Below are positions 30,628 through 42,390 of a DNA stretch of 64,000 nt, piece by piece. The first letter of the stretch is position 1. The number at the start of each line of letters is the position of its first letter. The notes under the pieces are model-generated. The model was not told the DNA's origin and made no database searches. It worked only from the letters and a program-made list of their open reading frames with translations. The position numbers and the translations under genes are program-made. This DNA is from Stenocarpella maydis (taxonomy: Eukaryota; Ascomycota; Sordariomycetes; Diaporthales; Diaporthaceae): the NCBI GenBank assembly GCA_002270565.1, contig NQMI01000016.1, forward strand, positions 1-64,000, given 5' to 3'.

Positions 30628-33600
30628 CCTGATCGCATGAGCACTGTCCTCTATATAATCAACGTTGTCCTATTAACCAATGATTCATGGACTGATCTAG
30701 AGCGCAAGAGGAGCATACGGGCAGCTCTCATCAGAGGTCCCAAAGGCCCGGTTCGATTTGTTGTTTGGCCGCCATGGCCGCCAGGGCCTTTGACCCTATC
30801 GTGAGAGGCCTGGCCAGGCCTCAAATTGGCATGGCTGTAAGTCTGCCAAGCAGCAATATTATTCAGAAACTGCGGACATAAATGCAAGAGAGTAAATATG
30901 TACGCGCCAAGGATTTCACGTTGGGACGAACGTGGTCAGGCCGGGCCTCAGGAGGCCGGATGGAGGATTCGGTAAGCTGGTCTCCTAGTCCTCCGACCCG
31001 TTTTGCGGGCTGCTCCACGGGCGTTTGCCCACTCGGCGGGAGCCTCTCGAAAAAAAGCTGAAACGCGATCAAGAACTTGGGGGCCAGGCCTGGCCTCGGA
31101 CATTTAATAGGGGCGTGATTGAGGATGGTCCGAGTTTGTCTGGAGATATATGTGGACCTGGGCTTATGTAGACCCCGGCCGGTCCGGGTTGAGCGCCACA
31201 TCGGCAGCCATCATCACAGATCTCGAAGGGTGCCGATGTTGCTCGAGGCTCGGAAGAATGACGAGACACGCTTTACTGATAAAGAAAACGTCCTAATTTC
31301 ATCATTAAAATACAGCGCGATGCGTGCGGAGCGACGATACTTAACGTGGGTGAAGCTAGCGAGCGGCCACGTATGATGTCGAACTGAATCATCCGCAGAG
31401 CATCAACCAAGTCACAGGAAGCATGACAAAAGCGTTGGGGGGAAAAACTAAGCAAATAATTCGGTAACTATTTCATCTGGAGAACCATGCAGAGTTGCAG
31501 AATTCAACGACGTACACTAGGTGACTCTCTAACCCACTGGCAGTGTGTGCAGCCTCCCAGCTTCGTGGCGTTCCCGGCAGCCCGGTTGGTCGCTGCAGTA
31601 TTCAGCCTAAAAGCAATTCCGCCTCGCCGCTCAATCTGCAAGGCCATTTGATTCTCTTGACTCCAAGTGACACTTTTATGCTTCATTTCAACGGCTGCAC
31701 ATGTGTGGTGCCTTTGCATCACCCTTGACCGAAATGGAAATGGCCTTGTTCGTCTGGCCAATCATGAAGCGGACATCAACGATCTTGATGCCATCAGAAA
31801 AGTCATAATCATGACGTTCAAGGAAGGCCGCTGTATGGACCATTTGGATTCTCGAGTTCCTACACCACGCAGGAACAGAAGATATATGCTGATAGAACGA
31901 AAGACAATAGTTGCAGGTTATGGGCAATAAAAGGCCGCTGTATACGTTGAGCCGATGGTAAGCTAGAGCGTATAATAACCCATCAGTTGTTTATTGTGCC
32001 CACAAACGTGCAACCTGCTCATTGCTTGATAATCCACATACCAATTGTCCAAGCTTCTTAGTAGTTGGCTTACAATCACGCCGCATAACGTTGAATGGTC
32101 CGTATGATCGCCTGTCCGGATCGGCAGTGCGAGGCAGAACCTCTTAGACCGGAAGCGCAAGTTCGGACTTCCCGAGCACCTCACCTCTACTTATACGCTC
32201 ATCGCCGTACTGGGAGCGTAGAAAGCCATGGGCAGTCTTGTGGCACAGCTTCTGGAGTGGATGCACAACTTCGCTGCCTCTGAGGTGTCGATGAAGCCTA
32301 TGCAAATATCTGCCTAGTTTAAGATAGTTACTCAACGACTTTTAGCCTGACTGGTTAGCGAGTTTCTTTTCGGCAAGTCCTCTGCGTTTATCGCCGCGGA
32401 AAAGGATATCGCCAGCAGCGCCTTGATGAATTTCGAAGCTGATTGGAGAACTTACAATGGTCTTGTGCGATTAAGGGTCACCAGCTGGCTGCTGCTCTCC
32501 ATCGCCTCACCGCCAAGCTGCGTCCATGGGGACATCTCTTCAACACTGCTTTCAGCGCTCTTGACGAGAGGAAGATGAGCCCAGCACCATGTTAGTGAGG
32601 CAAGGCGCCCCTTAAACAAATCGCGTGGGGCTGATATAAGAGCTAGGTTTCTTTTGTCAGATTTCATCTATGGACTTCGGACTCGGGCATGTCTAGAACC
32701 ACGAAACCAGGCGCTTGGGGTAGTAATCGTTCAAAAATATGTGGCGTCGTTGTTGATCCCCATCGCTTCAACAACTAGGAAAATCCTTGCCAACTTTAAT
32801 GCCAACGTCGGTGCTGAGCGGGTCTCATGCGCGCCCCGGAGCTTCTTTTATCTCCCGCATGGCCACCTGGGCAAGCACCCAGGCACTCCGAGCTCACGAA
32901 GCCGGCAACGCACGAGATCCGAGAATCATCCTGCCGTGCGACTCCTAGTTACACAGTACAAATAGGCTTCGCATCTTCTTACCTCCCTTTTACAGCAAAG
33001 CTCTATCACACCTCTCTGAAGTCGTGTCGCTTTGGCCCCGTGGAGAGATGTGACGCTGCGCACTAATAAGGGAAGTTGCAAGACCTGCCAAGAGTCACTA
33101 AGATATACGTGACCGCTCCATGTTGTGTATATTTCCTGCACACTTGACTCGCAGGATGATTGACAGTGATCAGTGGAGCACTTGCGGTCCGAGGCTCGGG
33201 GATGTCGGCCCCACACGTTGCTTGTGGCGATCATATCATAGTGTTCATACGGCCCGAATCAAGGCCCTCTGCGAGTTCCGGCTTGACACCCCGGGCAGCT
33301 TTGCAGTATTGATTTGTAGGATTGCCTTTCAATGCCGGAGGATTCTTCTCCCTGCTGCGACTATGCGGATACCTCATAGCCCACGTAGTCGATATGCTGG
33401 AGTTAAGGGTGTCCTACTAGTGTGCCACCTGCCTAACCCGGCAACTATAACACCCTCCGGGAGTCGTTGCTTATCACCAATTTCTTGGCTGCATACTACT
33501 CCCAGCAACATCTGCCCCGGCCAATCTAGCCTCGAGGACTCAGAACTAGCCAATTAAGCTTAAGACGACTCCCGGTAATTGAACCGATCCAACAACGTTC

Positions 33601-34347
33601 CGCGTGCTGTGCCCCTTTTGATCGCGGGTTACAACCCACCCCGCTGGAAAAAGAGCCGGGAGAGCTCAGCTGCTGAGTTAAGTGGCTGCCCCAGGTGACA
33701 CCCACTTGCGTAAGCTAGTTGGCTTTAAGAACTATAAAGAAGAGCGTTACATAGTTATAAACAGCTAGAGAAGCACGAGTTCGTGATTCTCTGCAAGATT
33801 GGGAACTCGGGTCGCCGGTAGGCTGGCTGTAATGACCTCCACACATTACAGCCCCTACTTGTGTCACCCGCCGGCGATCCACATATTGCGAGCTGGCATG
33901 GTCAGTCGCCCGGGTTGCCAGCAAGATATAATGCCGGCCAGCATACCACCGTCGGCTTGCCAAGACTGAAGGTATGCTGCCCTCCAGTTGCAGCACCTTA
34001 TCTAGCCATCACGGCTCGCGTCTAGTCTCTTGGCTTCCTCTCCCTCCTTCCCATTAGGCTATGTACCACCGTCTTGTGGCCCGGGGAGTATGCGATATGT
34101 CCAGAGACTCCCGCCCAGGGCTGCCGTACCTATTTGCTGCAACCTCGTATACCTAGGTACTGTGGATGTCTGCCACATACTAGCGGAACCTGGGTAGCAT
34201 CGCGGTGAGCGGGTTGGGGCAAATTGGGAAGGAGGAGTAGATTGGGAAGGAGGAATTTGGTGACAGTTACTGCAGAAGCATCACGCAGGCTTCTGTTGTA
34301 GAGCGTGGCGACGGCAGCATGATGATATTGGAGTCAGGATAACCAAG
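30628..34347. other. gene-poor stretch with degenerate ORFs
   Basis: About 3.7 kb without a supported intact gene. Coding-like but broken minus-strand frames occur at 31504-31927 and possibly 31963-32184 and 32452-32667. GGCCAGGCCT-type palindromes recur around 30770-31170. The last kilobase is mixed and ends with the promoter of the protease gene. No transposon termini were identified. Confidence 0.5.
31504..31927 (-). pseudogene. unrecognised degenerate coding relic
   Basis: Two overlapping minus frames read smoothly if joined by a shift near 31700: MVHTAAFLERHDYDFSDGI...IGQTNKAISISVKGD, then EMKHKSVTWSQENQMALQIE and RRGGIAFRLNTAATNRAAG. The composition is protein-like, with balanced residues and few rare codons, but I do not recognise the family, and no start or splice sites restore a full gene. 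Treated as a possible broken gene at low confidence. Confidence 0.25.
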
Positions 34348-34353
34348 TATAAA
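34348..34353 (+). promoter_or_regulatory. TATA box of chymotrypsin-like gene
   Basis: TATAAA located 149 bp upstream of the ATG at 34497, followed by a leader that contains an (AGC)n microsatellite. Confidence 0.55.
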
Positions 34354-34390
34354 GGCGTCCGCATGCTGCTGTCTCTGGGTCTGGGGATTA

Positions 34391-34417
34391 GCAGCAGCAG
34401 CAGCAGCAGCAGCAGCA
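34391..34417 (+). repeat. (GCA)n microsatellite in 5' leader
   Basis: Nine near-perfect GCA units in the presumed 5' UTR of the protease gene, about 80 bp upstream of its ATG; a likely length-polymorphic locus. Confidence 0.85.
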
Positions 34418-34496
34418 TCGTCTCATCTTGCCTACAATCCAGCCTCTGCAACATCATCGTCTCTTCACCTCACGTGTTGTCCTCAGAACGCTAGAC

Positions 34497-35633
34497 ATGG
34501 AGCTCATCAAGTTTCTCTCCTTCCTGGCAGCTGTCCTGCCCGTCGCCTACGGTGCTCCCACCCAGGCCTCGGAGAGCCTCCACCCCGAGATCCTGGCCGC
34601 CATGAAGCGCGACCTGGGCCTGGACGCCGAGCAGGCTCATGCTCGTGTCGCCCGGGATATCTGGGCCGCCGACACCATCGAGACGCTCAAGAGCACGGCA
34701 GGCGCTTCGTTCGCCGGCGCCTGGACTGCCGAGGACGGCCACACGCTCAACGTCGCCATCACCGACGAGGCCCTGGCCGCCGACGTGACTGCTGCCGGCG
34801 CCACCCCGGTTGTCGTCGCCAACAGCGCCTCGAAGCTCGAGGAGGCCAAGGCGGCACTTGACAACCTCGACATCGAGCAGCCCACCACCCTCTCCACCGA
34901 GTCGTCCCCCACCGGTATCGCGGCCTACTATGTCGATGTCACCGCCAACAAGCTTGTCCTGGAGGCCCTCTCCGGCAGCACCGCGCACGCCCAGGCCCTG
35001 GCCTCCCAGGTCGGCCTCGCCGAGTCCGAGTTCGAGGTCCGGACCGTCGAGGAGATGCCCACCACCTTCATCCGCGGTGGCGACGCCTACTACATCGACG
35101 CCACCTACCGCTGCTCCGCCGGCTTCACCGTCACCACCGGCTTCGTCTCGGCCGGCCACTGCGGCAGCGTCGGCAGCCGCGCCACCACCAGCATCAGCAG
35201 CGGGACCCTGGGGACCTTCTCGGGCTCCGTCTTCCCCGGCAGCGCCGACATGAGCTACATCCGCACCGCCAGCGGCATCGCCCTCCCCGGCACCATCTAC
35301 GGCTACGGCTCCGCCAACATCGCCGTGACGGGCAGCACCGCCTCCGGCACCGGCTCCAGCATCTGCCGCTCCGGCTCCACCACCGGCGTCCACTGCGGCA
35401 CCGTCCGCGCCCTGGGCGCCACCGTCAACTACGCCGAGGGCCGCGTCACAGGCCTCACCCAGACCAACGTGTGCGCCGAGGGCGGCGACTCTGGCGGCCC
35501 CTTCTACACCGGCGGCCAGGCCCAGGGTGTCACCTCGGGAGGCTCCGGCAACTGCAACTCGGGCGGCACGACCTACTTCCAGCCCGTCAACGAGATTCTG
35601 TCGACCTACGGCCTCACCCTGGTCAGGGGTTAA
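34497..35633 (+). CDS. secreted streptogrisin/alpha-lytic-type serine protease (S1E-like)
   Basis: Intronless, 378 residues from ATG 34497. A signal peptide (MELIKFLSFLAAVLPVAYG) is followed by an alpha-lytic-protease-type prodomain (about 30-185: MKRDLGLDAEQAHARVARD, FAGAWTAEDG) that in this family acts as a folding chaperone and is cleaved. The mature enzyme starts near 193 (GGDAYYID) and has the catalytic triad His about 221 (SAGHCG), Asp about 251 (SADMSYI) and Ser about 332 (EGGDSGGP), with Cys pairs placed as in streptogrisins. Such S1E enzymes are mainly actinobacterial; a fungal example known to me is the Metarhizium chymotrypsin CHY1, proposed to derive from actinomycetes. Absence of introns and strong GC3 bias fit that origin. 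Expected role: extracellular protein degradation, for instance of insect cuticle, nematode or plant material. Confidence 0.92.
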   Translation: MELIKFLSFLAAVLPVAYGAPTQASESLHPEILAAMKRDLGLDAEQAHARVARDIWAADTIETLKSTAGASFAGAWTAEDGHTLNVAITDEALAADVTAAGATPVVVANSASKLEEAKAALDNLDIEQPTTLSTESSPTGIAAYYVDVTANKLVLEALSGSTAHAQALASQVGLAESEFEVRTVEEMPTTFIRGGDAYYIDATYRCSAGFTVTTGFVSAGHCGSVGSRATTSISSGTLGTFSGSVFPGSADMSYIRTASGIALPGTIYGYGSANIAVTGSTASGTGSSICRSGSTTGVHCGTVRALGATVNYAEGRVTGLTQTNVCAEGGDSGGPFYTGGQAQGVTSGGSGNCNSGGTTYFQPVNEILSTYGLTLVRG

Positions 35634-36105
35634 GTTGGTTAGCTGGTTGTCACGGCCCTGGGTTAGCTTTGGTAGATCCTTGTCTGCCCGACTGCCCTTC
35701 GGAAACGTATCGAGGCCATTTCATAGCTTTACTACCTTCTCCTTATAATTAGGCAACCATGGTATATAAATCCAATATTTTCTTACGATGAAACGTGATC
35801 GATGGCTTTTTGGATATGTCCGTGATGTAGAATTATTTGTCTCTGTATATTTATTGTCGTCGATTTTGCCCACTTGGCGTGGTTTAGTAGACTCGGGATT
35901 TTTAGTGCGTTCTATCATTGCTGTGGGCAAGCGCAATCTATTTTCAACCAGAGGGAAGCGCGCGTGTGCGCCAATCACGTATATCAAAACCTGTGCTGCT
36001 GGAGGTGAGTCTTGGATATTTTAGCACACTTCATGGTAGGACTGCCATATCCTGTGCATTTTGCTAGGGGTTAATGTCATTCCCCTTATCTAGTAGGTTT
36101 ATTTA
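35634..36105. other. convergent 3' region
   Basis: About 470 bp between two convergent secretome genes; AT-rich, presumably two 3' UTRs. No gene seen. Confidence 0.6.
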
Positions 36106-37300
36106 TCAAATCTCGGAAAACACAGAGATTGAATCCCTCACGTTGCCCGCAAACTCGAACATGATGTTATCCTCGCAGCCAGTCTGCCCAAGACCAGCAT
36201 TGTTCACCCATGCGATCTCCCAGTACTCGACTCCGACGCCGCCCTTGATGGCCCCGACTGTCTTTGCGACTTCGGTCACCCATGTCCTCTGGCCTTCGGC
36301 GCTGAAGGGAATGGCAGGTCTCATGTCGGGAGGGAAGGCGAAGTTACCGCCCTGCTTACAGGTAAACGGCCACGCCATCTCGGACACCATAAACTCCTTA
36401 CCAGGGAGCAGCTCCGTCATGTGGGTCAGCGTGTTCGACAGCCTGGTGAAATTCCATTCAGGGCCACTGCAGATGATCAATGTTAGTTACAAGCTGCGTG
36501 ACGGAGCACAAGGTTCAGTTGGGGCTGCTTACTAGAATGGGTAGAATGATGCGCTGAACATGCCGATCTGAGAAGGAAAGTTTGGATCTGCTTTCAGGAT
36601 GTTTTCCCAAAAAAAGTCCTGAACTGCGGCGTCGGCGGCACCATTGAGGTGGACGTTGATCTTCGGTTTCGGGCTGAGATTACTGTCCCCGATGCCCTTG
36701 GAGGCAGACGAGAGAAGCTGGGCTGTGTTGGTCCAGTTGTTACTCCCCCGGCCGACTGGCCAGAGTATCCCGTCGGCTATCTCGTTACCGATGTCTATTA
36801 TGGCCGGCTGGATACCCGCAGCCTGAAGCGTGTTGCTCACGTTGAGGGTATACTCATATATCTGAGTGGTGAGGCCCGCGAGGTCCGTGGGCCAACCTGC
36901 CGGGATCTTCTGCTGGCCCGGGTCGGCCCACGAGTCACTGAAGTGTAAGTTGATGTGGACGTTGAGGCCTGCGGCTTTCGCACGCTTAGCCAGAGCAACA
37001 TTATATTTGAGGTCATAGTCGCCCTCAGCCACCCACTGCAGGAATGAAACCAACAAGTTAGCAATTTTCAGGTCCGGGCGCTCGTGACAAAATACTCACC
37101 ACTCTTTGCCGCACTATGTTGATGCCACTCTCAGCCAAGATACTCTCAAGTGGCTTGACAGTGCCCTGAAGGTCCTTGTATTCTACTTTGTTATCACGCT
37201 CCAGCACTGCAACCGATGACCAATCAGCACCCTTGTACTGCAGAGCCGCCTGTACCGCGGGGGCAACAAGTGCACCAAGTGCGAAAATCCGGAGTGCCAT
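36106..37300 (-). CDS. GH53 arabinogalactan endo-beta-1,4-galactanase
   Basis: Exons 37300-37100, 37035-36533 and 36466-36106 (introns 64 and 66 nt) give 354 residues, the usual length. Signal peptide MALRIFALGALVAPAVQA, then the GH53 hallmarks: YKGADWSSV, LAESGINIVRQRVWV (across the first intron), LKYNVALAKRAKAAGL, LHFSDSWADPGQQKIPAGW, and acid/base Glu about 152 in IDIGNEIADGILWP; after SFYPFYGPEW (across the second intron) the nucleophile Glu about 264 in FMVSEMAWPF, and EYWEIAWV near the end. It hydrolyses beta-1,4-galactan side chains of pectin, extracellularly. A TTTAAATATT-rich element about 110-120 bp upstream may be the TATA region. Intact; suggests contact with plant material. Confidence 0.92.
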
Positions 37301-39566
37301 CGGTAAAGACTGTGGATGAAATCGAATGAGACCTTCTTGAGTCACGGCGACCACCGTCGAACACGGATGGTTAGCTTTCAGTGTGAAGCTTCTCTCGTGC
37401 AGGGCGTCGTGGGTTTAAATATTCTCGCCAGCTTCCAGGTGGCCAAGCCAGGACCAAAGTTAGGAGGCCTGCAGCGCTTAATTCCAACAGAGTCAACTGT
37501 CTGGTGTATGCCGTTGAGCCACTGTCATGGTTGGCTTGACTTCATCCTCCTAAATTAGACGATCATCTAATGATAGCTCGATTAACCTTTGTCTGCATGG
37601 AGCTTGTTTCAGGTAAAGAAACCTGCCAGCCCAACCGAGTAATTAAGTGCCAGAGGCTGACACTACTGAGCCAAGCCCGGCGCATCCGTTCCTGGAGATC
37701 GATCATCCTTGCCTATTAAGAGCATAGTCCATCCTTGTTAATAAATTATTAGATTTTGTAAAGCAGAACATGCTGTCGTGCCCGCCGGGTTTAGCGCCCA
37801 TCCCAATCGGGCATAGTGCCGCGCCAGACCGCCCTTGCTCGCACGGCCCAGCGCGCCTGCAGCATAAATAGAGCCCCTCGTCCACGACGTCCCTTTCTTG
37901 TACTCTCGACTTCTCTCTCCTCGTTCCCTGCTCCTCTTCAATTGCGCCGGCCATGCCGGTCGCGCCCTGATGCTCATTTCGCCAAAGCCGGATGCGTCCC
38001 ACCTTGTCACCCCCTCATTTGCCGTCCTCGAACCGTACGTCGCAGTGCGGTGCACACGCTTGTGCCCTACTCTTGTCTACGCGTTGTTGCTCTTCGCAAC
38101 TGCTCGCTGTCTCAGACCTTCCAGTTTTCCCGCCTACTTCGATCACGACCTCGAACTCGACTTTACTCCCGAGCGGTCCCTAAGCTTCGTCTACGCTGAG
38201 CAATTACGATCCGCCTGCATTCCCACACGAAATACCTCAAAGAGTCTCACATTTTTGATCCCGTGTCTCCTCCGGCCCCTTTCTCTGCCTGCCGTGTTCC
38301 CTCCCTTCGCCTGTGAGGCCGACTCCACGTCTGCCTGGCGGATCCTTGGCACAATTTGCAAGAGCTGGCCCTGTCTTGACCAGTCACAAAAATGCCGCAG
38401 GTGTCGAGACGTCAATGCGGAGACACCAGAGGCCTCCTCTCCCCTGCATAGCCCGTCCGGGGCTGTCTCCATCTGCAGGACTTGACACACTGTCGGCCGC
38501 AGTCGGACCGAGTGCCAGCGCGGCTGCGGCGATGCATGCAGGAGACCGGTCACGAGAATGGCAGGCAGCGTGCTGATTCGACTGCGATCTATTTCTGAGT
38601 CACGCGCCGCATTCAGGCTGCAGCGGAGATGACGACTCCGAGCCGGTGACGGGAACATTGGCATGGCGGTCCAATTGGGACGAGTTCCGGAGAGTAAGAG
38701 GAGGGGTGGTCTGACGCGGCAAGTTCAGCAGAACAGGCGAGGGAACGAGGCAGACCCGAAGATGACCTGGCCGATCCTTGCTTCTGTTGAAACCCCGTCG
38801 AGGCAGACACGGGTCTGAGAAGACACCGGGGCTGTGACGACGGCACGGATGTGGCAGCTCGGTGAGACCTCTCCTTGTTATTGGTGGTTCTGGGAACGGG
38901 CCGACGAGAGGAAGGGGCAGGCTCATGCAGAGGGGCGCAGGAAGGAGTCCTAGGAGGCGCCGGTGTTACATCGGCTAAGCTGTCTCCGGGGACGTCGTTG
39001 GTCATGCGGCATCCAGACAAGGTCATGCTTCGTATTGACGACGGTCTCCTGCGAGGGTCGCCTTTTCCGGCTGTCTCTTTTCTGTCTCGGCAGATGCGTG
39101 ATTGGCAGAAGTGCGAGGGACCGGTGAATCGACACTCGGCTGCAATGCGAAGAGGCACAATCAAGCACACTACTGGAATTGGTGGAAGGGACGTGGCACC
39201 CTTGTGCACTGCTCGAGGCAGCCCTTGCCACGGACGGAGATAAATTTCGCTCGTTTCCCCGTGTCCAGGGTGGCGAAGACGGTCAGCTCGTACGCCAACT
39301 CCCTGAACCGTCCTCACCACATTTTTTGGTATCTTCCAATTGAGCTGCGCTTTATCATTGGCAACGTGATGGCAACCGTCTCCCTTGAGCGCCAGATCTT
39401 TTACACTCCCCCTATGGCGCCACACCCTAAGCCTGCAAGCCGCGGTCTTCCAACTCGGAAGGAGGAGGATCCGTCTGCAACTATCTCTGGAGCCTCTTTT
39501 TGTCTGCCGCCGCCGCCGCCTCCGCTTCTGCAAAATGCGTGCAGTCCACGATATGGCGGTACTGGG
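37301..39566. other. long intergenic region, CT-rich
   Basis: About 2.3 kb between divergent genes. From ~37840 to 38350 it is strongly pyrimidine-rich on the plus strand, like a long 5' leader. A 378-codon minus frame (38613-39749) overlaps the start of the chromodomain gene and is Arg/Ser/Pro-rich without domains, so I treat it as spurious. In-frame ATGs at 39369 and 39414 precede the chosen chromodomain start. Confidence 0.5.
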
Positions 39567-41822
39567 ATGTCGCAGGACAATGTAATCGAGATCCCTAGTG
39601 ATGACGAGCCTGATCAGGAAGATCTCGGTGATAGCCGAGCCGACACTTCCTTCGACGCTACTCTCGGCGCCAGTAGCAATGCAGACGCAAAGGAGCCTTC
39701 GGTCACCGGCGGGGCCAGCCCAGGTTACGACGATCTCGACGATAGCCAATCTGACACTGAATTCCCGCCGCTTGGCGAGCTTCTAGCAGACGCACGCAAA
39801 AAAGTTGGATCCGGCAGTGCTGCTGGTGCAGGTATGTACTTGAATCTTGCATCCCTGAGCAGGCTAGTAGGTTAATACCGTTGAGCAGGCAAGAGCGTCT
39901 CTGCTTCTCCCAGCGCCGGCGGCGAGAGGGACGCGCCGGAGTCTTTGGTCACCAGTGGGGCCGGCCCAGACGACGAGTCTATATCAACCCAACAGCAGTA
40001 TATACCTGGGCAGGGGTGTTCTCTGGCGCCATTGCCCGCCTCACCCGGGGCTCCGCACGCAAAACAGGACCAACCCTTCCCAGCAGGCGGTGCTGCATAT
40101 GAGTCAGGATCTGCGCCTAAAGGCAGTATGTGCGAGACTGCCGTTCTGGACATTTTCGAAGGCAGAGCCAAACCGCAGGGCCATAGATTGCAGCACGATC
40201 CTCCGCCTTCCGCACAGTCATGCGAAATGACGTCTAATGATGACGGCACCATCTACCTTCCCAACGACGAGTGTGATAAGAAGTACCCGTTTTCATATGC
40301 GGCGATACGGCGCCGCTTGCAAGCCAGACGTGCCAAGGAGACTGCAGATACCGATCGGCCGAAGTCTGTCCTGGACTCGCGCGGTCGGCCCCAGAGTCCA
40401 CGCAGCGCGGCCTCAGACCTTGGGGTGGGAACACAGCAGCGCTCCGATGGCCGCCTCTCTCAGTACCATGATCACCGCAGCGACAGCGATCAGACGGGCG
40501 ACCCAGAATTCCGTCATCCTCCGGTTCCAGATAGTGGAGAGCAGAATGAGGGGATTTCTGTTGTGCCGCCACAAGGCCAGGAGAGTCGGGCGAGCACACC
40601 AAGGTCGTCGGACGATGAGAACAATAACGATCATGAGCTGGCCGATGCCCAGCCACCTACACAGCCGTCCGCCAGCCGAGACCGGATCGACCTTCGGCGC
40701 AATATCGACGGACACCGCAATACCGACTCTGAAGAGGAGGGCCGCCTTGTCGAAGACAGCATCACAGATCACGACCAGAATGACGAGGTTGTCCAGCCAC
40801 CACGCAAGCGCCGCAAGATAAGCACTTCGACTCCTTCAACAGCCCCCGAAGCGGCAGCCAGGAGGCAGACACGTCAGCAGTCAAAGCGCCGTCAAAGTCG
40901 ACGCAACCACCCCAACCCGCCATCTCCGCCTGGGTCCACTTCGGAAGAGGAGACTGTTGTAGCCCCTGTCGCAAAGTTCGAGGAATGGCCCCTCGAGAAC
41001 GCAGTTCTCAAACGCGTTACAATGGACGATTCGCCGCCCACTTTTGTGGTGCAGTTCACCTGGGGCCCATGTGCAAAACACGGAATGGAGCACCATGGAA
41101 CGGAGAATCAAGGTTCCGTTTCCTCAGCCAAGAGGCACCGTCCGGCGACACAGAGCACAAGATACGTGAAGGACACCACAGCGAACCGCAAGCCAACTTC
41201 AACTTCACGCAGAACGAAATACACGCCAGAGGATGATGCAAAGATCCGCCAGCTAAAGGAACAAGGACTGTCTTGGCTCGCGATTGCCGAGCAATTCCCG
41301 GGGCGTACTCCTGGGGCCATTGGGGTGAGGTATCATACTAAGCTCAAGACCACCAAGACCTCTCGAAGCTGGGCTCGGCAATTGCGTGATTCCCCTCAAA
41401 CACCTTCAGTAGCTGACGACGCTGGCGAGGAAGAGTGGGAGCCTTACGAGGACGTGGCGGATACGGAAGCGCTTGACGAGGGTGAGCGCCATCATGCCGA
41501 GACCAACATATGGGAAGTCGACAGGCTGCTTGGCAAATGGACGCGAGGGAGGACAACTTGGTACCTGGTGAGGTGGGCGAGGTTTGGAGACGAGCACAAC
41601 ACGTGGGAGGAGCGGAAAGATATAGGTGCTGAGTTGGTCGCAGAGTATGAGGCGGGTTACGAAGGAAACGATTTTGCGATTCAGCGGTTACTCGGGAAAC
41701 GGACCCGGTGCGGGAGGACCGAATACCTTGTGGAATGGAAGGGGCTGGAGAGTGAGACCACTTGGGAGACGGAGGCTGATATATGCCGTATCCGAATCAG
41801 GGAGTTTGAGACAAACCAATAG
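39567..41822 (+). CDS. Myb-like, double-chromodomain nuclear protein
   Basis: Exons 39567-39831 and 39889-41822 with a 57-nt phase-1 intron give 732 residues. The first ~490 residues are disordered and acidic/polar (VIEIPSDDEPDQED, SDTEFPPLGELL) with a basic nuclear signal PPRKRRK. A Myb/SANT-like helix bundle follows at about 531-575 (KYTPEDDAKIRQLKEQGLSW, IAEQFPGRTPGAIGVRYH). Two consecutive chromodomains end the protein: about 629-675 (WEVDRLLGKWTRGRTTWYLV.W, HNTWEE) and 684-725 (AIQRLLGKRTRCGRTEYLVEW, TTWE). The aromatic cage positions of both look occupied (W/Y...W...W), so methyl-lysine binding is plausible. Likely a chromatin reader with DNA contact. An upstream start (39414 or 39369) would add 51-66 Pro-rich residues. 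Chromodomains also occur in retrotransposon integrases, but no integrase part is present here. Confidence 0.75.
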
Positions 41823-42390
41823 TGCACGAACCAACTACGTGGAGATTGGAAAGAAGGCAATTCAGGGCCAGGAGTTTGAGGCGGAGGAGGGATGCCAACG
41901 CCGAGTCTGAAGCCAGGCTTGCGGAGCAGTGCCGCATCAGAGAGAATGAGGAGGCAGAAAGGTTCGGAGCGGAAAGAAAAGACAAGCGGGAACAGCGCCT
42001 GCAGGAAGACTTGATCACGTATGGCTCGTTTCTCAATGGCATAGTAAGTACAACCCTGACATAACGCAGGGCATATTGTGGTTGTCTTACTCTTACACAA
42101 CGGCGTGCCAATGCTGGTTCGAAACTCCACGTGCAACAGGCGTGTTGGAGAGGGGTTCCCTTCCGAAAAGCTGCAGCCAGCAGAATGCATTTCCGTGGCG
42201 GTTGAGGCACTGCAGATGATGTCTTATTTAGGTGGTGTGGTGGCAACAGAGCGCTCAGGTGGCGGGGAATAGCCAGGATAAGGTCGAGGATAGGTTTGAT
42301 GAGCTCGTTGTCATAGCAGAATAGCCTAGAATTAACCGGCATATCGATGTAGTCTAACGTCCGTCCCTACGTAGCGGAAAACCCTCCGTG
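41823..42390. other. downstream stretch with a coiled-coil-like frame
   Basis: Directly after the chromodomain stop a plus frame (41822-42064) reads RRRRDANAESEARLAEQCRI and RENEEAERFGAERKDKREQR, a coiled-coil-like sequence that might be an additional exon or the residue of a longer C-terminus. No splice sites joining it to the gene were found. The rest has no supported feature. Confidence 0.35.

Noticed and set aside
34491..35393. Minus-strand 300-codon frame opposite the protease
   Set aside because: Gly/Ala/Asp-rich artefact of strong GC3 bias in the protease gene.
38613..39749. Minus-strand 378-codon frame
   Set aside because: Arg/Ser/Pro-rich without domains, and it overlaps the first exon of the chromodomain gene antisense; the plus strand has the stronger coding case.
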